From assembly GCA_035509195.1 (NCBI GenBank), contig DATJLT010000350.1, forward strand, positions 1 through 8,374: a DNA stretch of 8,374 bases, given 5' to 3'. Under the pieces are notes generated by a model. It saw nothing but the letters and a program-made list of their open reading frames with translations, searched no databases and was not told the DNA's origin. The position numbers and the translations under genes were made by a program. Position 1 is the stretch's first letter. Every line of letters starts with the position of its first letter. Positions 1-5,528 of the stretch are shown here, piece after piece. This DNA comes from Chersky-822 sp035509195 (GTDB taxonomy: Bacteria; Actinomycetota; Actinomycetes; Streptosporangiales; Streptosporangiaceae).

Positions 1-1
1 T

Positions 2-1252
2 ACCGAAGGCCCGCTGAAGCTGGAGCGGGGACCGGCGGCCAACCCGCTTTTCGCGGCGTTCTTCGAGGCCGCGCAGCAAGCCGGGTACGAACTGACCAGC
101 GACGTGAACGGGTACCGGCAGGAAGGGTTCGGCCCGTTCGACCGGACCATTTACCGCGGCAGGCGGCTGTCGGCCGCACGCGCTTACCTGCATCCCGTGC
201 TGAGCCGGCCGAACCTCACCGTCCTTTGCCACGCGTTCGTTACCAGGATCGTGTTCGATGGCACGCGCGCGTCCGGAGTCGAGTACCGGCTCGGCGGGCA
301 ACTCGTGCGGGCGAGCGGCGGTCAGGTCGTACTCTGCGGCGGCTCGATCAACTCGCCGCAGCTACTCCAGCTTTCCGGCGTCGGCCCGGCTGACCTGCTG
401 CGCGAGCACGGCATTTCGGTGGTCGCCGACCTGCCAGGGGTGGGCGAGAACCTTCAGGACCACCTCGAGGTCTACGTGCAGTACGCGTGCAAGCAGCCGG
501 TGTCTGTGGCGCCGGCGCTGAAATGGCGTAACCGCCCGATGGTCGGGGCGAGATGGCTATTCGGCAGGACAGGTCCTGGCGCGACCAACCATTTCGAGGG
601 TGGCGGCTTCGCCAGGTCCAACGACGACGTTGCCTATCCGAACCTGATGTTTCACTTCCTGCCGATCGCGATCAGGTACGACGGGTCCGCGCCCGCGGGC
701 GGGCACGGCTACCAAGTTCACATCGGGCCGATGTACTCAGACTCGCGTGGCTCGGTCAAGATCACCTCGGCGGACCCGACCGTGCATCCGGCGCTGCGGT
801 TCAACTACCTGTCCTCAGAAACCGACAGGCAGGAGTGGACCGAAGCGATAGCCGTGGCCAGGCGCATACTTAACCAGCCCGCGCTCGACCCTTACAACGG
901 CGGCGAACTCTCGCCTGGCCCGTCGGTAAGCACCGATGAGGAGGTGCTCGACTGGGTCAGGAGGGACGGCGAGACCGCGCTGCACCCGTCGTGCACGTGC
1001 GCGATGGGCACCCGCCCCGAGTCGGTCACCGACCCCGCGACGATGGGCGTACACGGAATCCGCGGGCTCAAGGTCGTGGATGCGTCGGCGATGCCATACG
1101 TCACCAACGGAAACATTTACGCGCCGGTGATGATGGTCGCGGAGAAGGCCGCCGACCTGATACTTGGCAATGAACCTTTGCCGCCGGAGGACGTCGGGTT
1201 CTACCGCCATCAGCCTGGTACGACAAGCACCTTGCCTACGGCGCCTGCCTGA
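2..1252 (+). CDS. betA: Choline dehydrogenase-like GMC flavoprotein, 5'-truncated
   Basis: This is the C-terminal 416 residues of a glucose-methanol-choline (GMC) oxidoreductase, open to the left edge in the same frame. The family averages about 550 residues, so roughly 130 residues including the N-terminal GxGxxG FAD motif should lie upstream. Visible marks, numbered from the first full codon: the second GMC signature GGSINSPQLLQLSGVGP at 113-129; HFEGGGF at 197-203 in the substrate domain; the catalytic pair His328 in HPSCTCAMG and Asn371 in TNGNIYAP. The end, VVDASAMPYVTNGN followed by an EKAAD stretch, reads like bacterial BetA, which oxidises choline to betaine aldehyde using FAD. Other GMC alcohol oxidases share the fold, so the exact substrate is inferred. 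The last 43 bp overlap the 3' end of the convergent reductase gene. No betaine aldehyde dehydrogenase or BetI-type regulator is visible. Confidence 0.85.
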   Translation, partial: TEGPLKLERGPAANPLFAAFFEAAQQAGYELTSDVNGYRQEGFGPFDRTIYRGRRLSAARAYLHPVLSRPNLTVLCHAFVTRIVFDGTRASGVEYRLGGQLVRASGGQVVLCGGSINSPQLLQLSGVGPADLLREHGISVVADLPGVGENLQDHLEVYVQYACKQPVSVAPALKWRNRPMVGARWLFGRTGPGATNHFEGGGFARSNDDVAYPNLMFHFLPIAIRYDGSAPAGGHGYQVHIGPMYSDSRGSVKITSADPTVHPALRFNYLSSETDRQEWTEAIAVARRILNQPALDPYNGGELSPGPSVSTDEEVLDWVRRDGETALHPSCTCAMGTRPESVTDPATMGVHGIRGLKVVDASAMPYVTNGNIYAPVMMVAEKAADLILGNEPLPPEDVGFYRHQPGTTSTLPTAPA

Positions 1253-2178
1253 ACGGCGTCCTGGGCGGCCACGATGTCGTCCAGCGGGTACTTGTGCACG
1301 GGGAGTTCGGTCAGCGCGCCGTCCCTGAGCGCGGACGTGATGCCGGCCACGGCCTGATCAAGCGCGTCAGCAGGCACGCCGTACAGCAGCACGAACCGCA
1401 GCAGCACGTTGGCGTTCATGCAGGACCTGACCGGCAGGGCGGGATCGGCCGACGTGGACGCGTAGGTAATGATCTCGCTGTTCGGCTTGATCACGGCGAG
1501 GTCGAGTCCCAGGTTGGCGTCCAGCGCCAGCTCAACGACCCGGTCGACCAAGCCGAAATCCTTGATCTTCGCCGCCGCGTCTTCCGTGCGGTAGTTCACG
1601 ATCAGGTCCGCGCCTGCCTTGGCGGCTAGCTCGGCCTTCTCCGGTCCGCTCACGGTCGTGATCACGCGGGCGCCGGCGTGCTTGGCCAGTTCGATCGCGA
1701 AGTGCCCGACCGCTCCCGCGCCCCCGGCGACGAGCACGGTCTTGCCGTTGACCTGGCCGTCGGCGAACAGGCACCGGTAAGCGGTCATCGCGGGCACGCC
1801 GAGGCTGGCACCGAGTTCGGCGGAGATCCCTTCAGGAAGCGTTACGGCTTGGCGGCTGGGCATGACCGACCATTCGGCCGCGGTGCCCCACTTGCGGCCG
1901 CCTGCCGCCATCCAGGTCCAGACTCGCTGCCCGATCCTGCTCTCTTCGACTCCTTCGCCGACCGCGTCGATAACGCCGGCGCCGTCGTGATGCGGGATCT
2001 GGAATCCGTCGACAGGGCGGGAGGTCAGGCCGCTGCGAGACTTCCAGTCTGTCGGGTTCACGCCCGAGTACTCAACCTTGACCCTGACCTCGCCAGGTCC
2101 TGGCTCTGGCCGGTCGATGTCCTCTACCCGCAGCACTTCCGCGCTCGGGCCGATCCGCTCATACAGTGCTGCTCGCAT
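1210..2178 (-). CDS. NAD(P)H:quinone oxidoreductase-like MDR protein (zeta-crystallin type)
   Basis: A complete 322-residue medium-chain dehydrogenase/reductase, the normal length for the zinc-independent quinone oxidoreductase branch. The N-terminal GroES-like domain contains GVNPTDWKSRSG (39-50) where zinc alcohol dehydrogenases carry a catalytic Cys, and PHHDGAG (62-68) where they carry GHE, so catalytic zinc is not expected. The Rossmann domain has the NADPH-binding motif AGGAGAVG at 151-158. The C-terminus ends with the usual GKVLVV strand. It probably reduces quinones or enones with NADPH in the cytoplasm; the true substrate cannot be read from sequence. The ATG at 2176-2178 is preceded on its strand by a weak purine-rich GGGTGGTGAG. 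The gene is divergent from the decarboxylase and convergent with betA. It does not resemble a betaine aldehyde dehydrogenase, so it does not fill the gap in choline oxidation. Confidence 0.85.
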   Translation of the reverse strand: MRAALYERIGPSAEVLRVEDIDRPEPGPGEVRVKVEYSGVNPTDWKSRSGLTSRPVDGFQIPHHDGAGVIDAVGEGVEESRIGQRVWTWMAAGGRKWGTAAEWSVMPSRQAVTLPEGISAELGASLGVPAMTAYRCLFADGQVNGKTVLVAGGAGAVGHFAIELAKHAGARVITTVSGPEKAELAAKAGADLIVNYRTEDAAAKIKDFGLVDRVVELALDANLGLDLAVIKPNSEIITYASTSADPALPVRSCMNANVLLRFVLLYGVPADALDQAVAGITSALRDGALTELPVHKYPLDDIVAAQDAVQAGAVGKVLVVPG

Positions 2179-2222
2179 GGCTCACCACCCTACCGGTGGC
2201 GAACCTGCCAGCCGCGATCAAG

Positions 2223-2229
2223 CACACTA
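2223..2229. promoter_or_regulatory. Possible overlapping divergent -10 boxes
   Basis: In the 56-bp gap between the divergent reductase and decarboxylase genes, the plus strand reads CACACT at 2223-2228. It ends 6 nt before the decarboxylase ATG at 2235, the spacing expected for a leaderless actinobacterial transcript. The minus strand reads TAGTGT at 2229-2224, a TANNNT match that would give the reductase a 5' leader of about 40 nt. I see no convincing -35 hexamer for either, so this rests on position and the -10 pattern alone. Confidence 0.35.
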
Positions 2230-2234
2230 GGCCG

Positions 2235-3716
2235 ATGAGCCCTGAAACTGTGCGTCCGTCCGGTTCCGACCCTCGCGACCCTCGCGACCTCCGCTTCGAC
2301 GCGCCCTTGCTCGACGGCTGGCTGAGAGCCACCGAGCTGATCGAAACCGGCAAGTTCATCCCGATGGCGGTTCCCGGCCACAAGGCAAGGCAGGACCTCA
2401 CTGGCGCGGTCAATGTCGGGGACGCGCCTTTGTACGGGGGAGTCGACTCGATCAAGCATGCCGACGTTCCGCGTGCCGACGCGGAGCGCCGGGCCGCTGA
2501 GCTCTGGGGCGCCGACTGGTGCCGGTTCTCCGTGGCCGGCTCCACGCATGGCAATCAGGCGCTTGCCCTCGCCGCGGGGTCGCCAGGCCGCGAGGTCATC
2601 GTGACCAGGATCCTGCACCGGTCGCTGCTGCTCGGCCTGGTGCTCGCTGGCCTGCGGCCGGTCTGGGTCCGACCCGAGGTCGACCTGGAGACCGGGCTGC
2701 CCGCCGCCGTCAGCGTCGCCACGGTCAGGGCCGCGCTCAGTGAGCACCCTGATGCCTGCGCGGTGTTCCTTGGCGAACCCTCCTACGTCGGCACGATCGG
2801 CGATCTGCGTGGTCAGGCCGATGCCGCTCATGAGGCAGGCGTGCCGTTGCTCGTGGACGCGGCGTGGGCCGCCCACCTGGGCTTTCATCCGGAACTTCCG
2901 CCGCACGCGATCGCTGCGGGCGCGGACGGCATGGTCACAAGCGCGCACAAGACGCTTCCCGCCTACTCGCAGGGAGCGATCGTGCTTGCCCGCACCGAGC
3001 GCCTCAGCGCGGCCAGGCTGCACCGCGCCTTCGAGGCCACGCATACCACAAGTCCGGCCGGCTCGATCATGGCAAGCATCGACGCGGCCAGGGCACTGCT
3101 TGCCCGCGACGGCGAGGAACTGTGCGGCCGCCTGCTCCGCGTTGTGGCCATGGCCAAGGACCGGCTTCGCCAGGTGCCTGATGTCAGCGTGCTTGACGGT
3201 CCTGGCGTCGAGCCGACCAAGCTTGTCGTGCTGATCGCGGGCACCGGCACGCAGGGTTACACGATCGAGAACGACCTCGTGGCGCACGGCATGCCTGTCG
3301 AGAGCGCCGACCGCGACACGGTCGTTCCGATCATCACGCTTGCCGACGACGAATACCACGTCAACGCGTTCCTCGATGTTCTCATCGCCTCGATCGAGCG
3401 GCACAGGACCACGCCAAGAAAGCCGGGCGTCGCCGCGTCGTGGACGGTCGTGCCCGAGGTCGTGATGTCACCGAGGGACGCGTTCTTCGCCGGCAACGAG
3501 ACGGTCAGCGCCGATGCGGCGATCGGCAGGGTTAGTGCGGAACTGATCGCGCCATACCCGCCGGGCGTCCCGGTACTGGCGCCAGGTGAGCTGATCACGG
3601 CTGAAGCGGTGGACTCGCTGCGCGAGGTCAAGGCCGACGGCGGCCGCATCGCGTACGCGGCAGATCCGTCATTGGCGACGTTGCAGGTAATAGTGCGCGA
3701 AGCCGTAGCGTCCTAG
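2235..3716 (+). CDS. Orn/Lys/Arg decarboxylase family PLP enzyme
   Basis: A 493-residue fold-type I PLP enzyme, close to the length of the short Bacillus SpeA-type arginine decarboxylases. These enzymes convert a basic amino acid to a polyamine precursor such as agmatine, cadaverine or putrescine. Visible motifs: PGHK at 47-50; the GSTHGN glycine-rich turn of the PLP phosphate site; Asp208 in VDAAWAAH, expected to contact the pyridine nitrogen; and Lys239 in SAHKTLPAYSQ, the Schiff-base lysine. The C-terminal domain has PYPPGVPVLAPGE. Which basic amino acid is used cannot be decided here. I chose ATG 2235 over GTG 2166: the upstream 23 codons are hydrophobic, unlike this family's N-terminus, would overlap the divergent reductase gene, and have no ribosome site. 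No clear ribosome site precedes ATG 2235 either, which fits leaderless translation. The next gene begins 9 bp after the stop. Confidence 0.88.
   Translation: MSPETVRPSGSDPRDPRDLRFDAPLLDGWLRATELIETGKFIPMAVPGHKARQDLTGAVNVGDAPLYGGVDSIKHADVPRADAERRAAELWGADWCRFSVAGSTHGNQALALAAGSPGREVIVTRILHRSLLLGLVLAGLRPVWVRPEVDLETGLPAAVSVATVRAALSEHPDACAVFLGEPSYVGTIGDLRGQADAAHEAGVPLLVDAAWAAHLGFHPELPPHAIAAGADGMVTSAHKTLPAYSQGAIVLARTERLSAARLHRAFEATHTTSPAGSIMASIDAARALLARDGEELCGRLLRVVAMAKDRLRQVPDVSVLDGPGVEPTKLVVLIAGTGTQGYTIENDLVAHGMPVESADRDTVVPIITLADDEYHVNAFLDVLIASIERHRTTPRKPGVAASWTVVPEVVMSPRDAFFAGNETVSADAAIGRVSAELIAPYPPGVPVLAPGELITAEAVDSLREVKADGGRIAYAADPSLATLQVIVREAVAS
2268..2294 (+). repeat. Short 9-bp tandem repeat in decarboxylase N-terminus
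   Basis: GACCCTCGC occurs twice in a row, followed by a degenerate third copy GACCTCCGC, encoding DPR-DPR-DLR at residues 12-20. It lies in the poorly conserved N-terminal extension before the PGHK motif, where small in-frame copy-number changes would be tolerated. Confidence 0.7.
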
Positions 3717-3719
3717 GCT
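3714..3719 (+). promoter_or_regulatory. Possible leaderless -10 box TAGGCT
   Basis: TAGGCT fits the actinobacterial TANNNT -10 pattern and ends exactly 6 nt before the ATG at 3726, so transcription could start on the A of the start codon. The TAG is also the stop codon of the decarboxylase. There is no Shine-Dalgarno before 3726, which supports leaderless starts, but no good -35 is visible. Read-through from the decarboxylase is the alternative. Confidence 0.4.
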
Positions 3720-3725
3720 TTCCTC

Positions 3726-4496
3726 ATGACAGCAGACCACGTCGAGCCAGGATCGCCGCACGACCCGCTCACGGACGCGATGACGATCGCGCACGGCGCT
3801 GCCGAGGCCAGCGTGGGACTGAAACTGCTCGGCGGGCTCGCGGTGCGCGTCATCTGCCCCGATTACCCGCCAAGGCTCCGTCGCGACCAGGACATGGACT
3901 TCGCGTGCTTGTCCAGGGAGCGCAAGAAGGTCGCGGCGCACCTGGAAAAGGCAGGCTGCCAGCCCGACCGGCGGTTCAACAATCTCAACGGCGATCGGCA
4001 AATGTACTTCACGGCTCCCTCTGGCCGTCCGATCGACGTCATGGTCGACAAGCTGACGATGTGCCATACGCTGGACTTCCGTCCTTCCTTTGGCCGGCTG
4101 CCGTACACGGTCGACGCCGTTGACCTGCTGCTTTCCAAGCTGCAGATCGTGGAGCTGAACGAAAAGGACGCCAGGGACATCGTCCAGCTCCTCTCTTGCC
4201 TGCCTGTGGCGGAAGCTGGCACCGGCCCGTATCACGACACGGTTCGCTTCGCCCAGGTGCTCAGCGGTGACTGGGGCTGGTGGCGGACCGTGACCGGCAA
4301 CCTTGACAAGCTGCCTTCCCTGATCAGCGAGCGCCCCTCCCTGGCCCAGCCAGGGCTGCCTTTCGACCCGGCAGGGCAGGCAGCCGTCCTGCGGAAGCTG
4401 GCCGATGAGACACCGAAGACCATGAAGTGGAAGGTGCGGGCCGGTATCGGGGAGAAGATGCGCTGGTACGAACTGCCCGAGGAAGTAGCACATTGA
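3726..4496 (+). CDS. Nucleotidyltransferase-fold protein (AbiEii-like), orphan
   Basis: A 256-residue soluble protein with the marks of a minimal nucleotidyltransferase. LLGGLAVR at 34-41 matches the glycine-rich hG[GS] start of the NTase core. RDQDMDF at 53-59 supplies the D-x-D metal pair (Asp56, Asp58). PIDVMVD at 102-108 supplies the third carboxylate (Asp104). LLLSKLQ at 134-140 and KDARDIVQLL at 147-156 resemble the Lys and Asp-rich helices of AbiEii/MNT-type enzymes. The C-terminal ~90 residues (WGWW at 183-186, then a basic stretch) match nothing I recognise. Such enzymes move a nucleotide to a protein, tRNA or small molecule; the target here is unknown. No AbiEi-type or HEPN partner is adjacent, so a toxin-antitoxin role is not supported by context. 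The gene starts 9 bp after the decarboxylase and may be cotranscribed with it or use its own leaderless promoter. Confidence 0.65.
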   Translation: MTADHVEPGSPHDPLTDAMTIAHGAAEASVGLKLLGGLAVRVICPDYPPRLRRDQDMDFACLSRERKKVAAHLEKAGCQPDRRFNNLNGDRQMYFTAPSGRPIDVMVDKLTMCHTLDFRPSFGRLPYTVDAVDLLLSKLQIVELNEKDARDIVQLLSCLPVAEAGTGPYHDTVRFAQVLSGDWGWWRTVTGNLDKLPSLISERPSLAQPGLPFDPAGQAAVLRKLADETPKTMKWKVRAGIGEKMRWYELPEEVAH

Positions 4497-4499
4497 TCA

Positions 4500-4529
4500 T
4501 TGACGCCCGGTTATGACGGCTGCTACACC
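4500..4529 (+). promoter_or_regulatory. Candidate promoter for phosphoesterase-permease unit
   Basis: TTGACG at 4500-4505 is a good -35 hexamer. An 18-nt spacer leads to TACACC at 4524-4529, a fair but imperfect -10. It sits in the 65-bp gap before the phosphoesterase, the only gap within the rightward cluster (2235-7163) long enough for a full promoter. That makes 4562 onward a likely separate transcription unit. Confidence 0.4.
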
Positions 4530-4549
4530 CTTTGTAAGCGAACGCGGGC

Positions 4550-4555
4550 AGGCGG
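4550..4555 (+). promoter_or_regulatory. Ribosome binding site AGGCGG
   Basis: AGGCGG is one base off AGGAGG and lies 6 nt before the ATG at 4562. It supports that start, unlike the two preceding genes, which lack a clear site. Confidence 0.6.
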
Positions 4556-4561
4556 TACCGG

Positions 4562-5500
4562 ATGAAGATCTTCTTTGCCACGGACATTCACGGCTCAGAA
4601 ACCTGCTGGCGCAAGTTCCTCAACGCGGCCGCCTTCTACAAGGCTGACCTGGTCATCCTGGGTGGTGATGTCACAGGGAAGGTGATGGTGCCGATCGTCG
4701 CGCACACCGGATACTGGCAGGCCACGATCCGGGGCGAGGCGGTCAGGATGGAGACGCGGGAAGAGCTGGCGAGGGTCGAGAACCAGATCAGGGCACGCGG
4801 TTCCTATCCGGCGGTAGTCACTCCAGACGAGCTCGCCGAGCTGAGCGCCACGGAGGGCGCGGTGGACCAGCGGTTCAGCACCGAGATGATGGCCTCGCTT
4901 GACCGCTGGCTCGACATGGCCGACGGCAAGCTGCGCGGCGGCGAGATCGGCTGCATACTCAACGGCGGCAACGACGACATCTTCGAAATCGACGAGCTGA
5001 TCGAGTCCTCACCGTGCGTGACGTTCGCCGAAGGTAAGGTGCTCGACCTGGACGGCTTCAGCCTGATCTCGATGGGCTGGACCAACCCGACCCCGTGGGA
5101 CACGTTCCGCGAGGCGCCTGAGGACGAACTGGCCGCGAAGATCGAGGCGGTCGCGGCACAGGTACCTGACATGGGCCGGACGATCTTCAACTTCCACGCG
5201 CCGCCGTACGGTACCGGCCTTGACGAGGCGCCGGCCCTGGACGCCAGCCTGCGCCCCATGCACGGCGGCGCGGTCATGAAGCCGGTCGGCTCCATGGCGG
5301 TACGCGACTCGATCATGGCCCACCAGCCCCTGCTCTCGGTCCACGGGCACATCCACGAGAGCCGCGGAGTGAAGAAGATGGGCCGCACGCTGGCCATCAA
5401 CCCGGGCAGCGTCTACGGCGACGGCGTACTGCAGGGCGCGCTGATCGACCTTGATTTGAAGAAGGCGAAGGTTCGGAGATATTTGCTGGTCAATGGCTGA
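4562..5500 (+). CDS. Calcineurin-like metallophosphoesterase with long insert
   Basis: A 312-residue cytoplasmic metallophosphoesterase. The dimetal-site motifs appear in order: D8-x-H10 in ATDIHG, GGD36 followed by VTG, Asn137-Asp138 in NGGNDD (the GNH[D/E] position, with the usual His replaced by Asp), His212 in FNFHAPP, and GHIH at 262-265. It should hydrolyse a phosphomono- or diester using two divalent metals; the substrate is not evident. The stretch between D36 and N137 is about 100 residues, much longer than in small YfcE/MJ0936-type enzymes. It holds a charged, probably helical insert (about 55-125, rich in Glu/Arg). C-terminal to GHIH it has the familiar AINPGSV strand. The permease starts 28 bp downstream on the same strand, so the two are probably cotranscribed. 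No signal peptide or membrane segment is seen. Confidence 0.85.
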   Translation: MKIFFATDIHGSETCWRKFLNAAAFYKADLVILGGDVTGKVMVPIVAHTGYWQATIRGEAVRMETREELARVENQIRARGSYPAVVTPDELAELSATEGAVDQRFSTEMMASLDRWLDMADGKLRGGEIGCILNGGNDDIFEIDELIESSPCVTFAEGKVLDLDGFSLISMGWTNPTPWDTFREAPEDELAAKIEAVAAQVPDMGRTIFNFHAPPYGTGLDEAPALDASLRPMHGGAVMKPVGSMAVRDSIMAHQPLLSVHGHIHESRGVKKMGRTLAINPGSVYGDGVLQGALIDLDLKKAKVRRYLLVNG

Positions 5501-5511
5501 GGTTCATGAAT

Positions 5512-5518
5512 GAGGAGG
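5512..5518 (+). promoter_or_regulatory. Strong ribosome binding site GAGGAGG
   Basis: GAGGAGG is a near-perfect Shine-Dalgarno 10 nt before the permease ATG at 5529. It is the strongest site in the window, which suggests that the permease is made well from the shared transcript. Confidence 0.7.
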
Positions 5519-5528
5519 CGGGAACGGT

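Noticed and set aside
2166..2234. Upstream GTG start adding 23 residues to the decarboxylase
   Set aside because: The extra residues do not fit the family, would overlap the divergent reductase start by 13 bp, and have no ribosome site; ATG 2235 fits a leaderless start.
2856..2876. VDAAWAAH instead of Bacillus-type DEAHGAH in the decarboxylase
   Set aside because: E. coli-type basic amino acid decarboxylases also have a D-x-A-W form here, so the Trp is ordinary variation. The Asp and the PLP lysine are intact.
2190..3404. Long minus-strand open frame opposite the decarboxylase (404 codons)
   Set aside because: Its translation is low-complexity and Arg/Asp/Gly/His-rich with no recognisable domain, while the plus strand encodes a clear PLP enzyme. 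Long antisense frames are expected in high-GC DNA.
3669..4493. Minus-strand open frame opposite the NTase (274 codons)
   Set aside because: No domain match, and it mirrors the plus-strand gene, whose NTase motifs are clear.
3726..4496. AbiE-type toxin-antitoxin system
   Set aside because: Only the NTase-like half is present. The neighbours are a decarboxylase and a phosphoesterase, with no antitoxin-like winged-helix gene.
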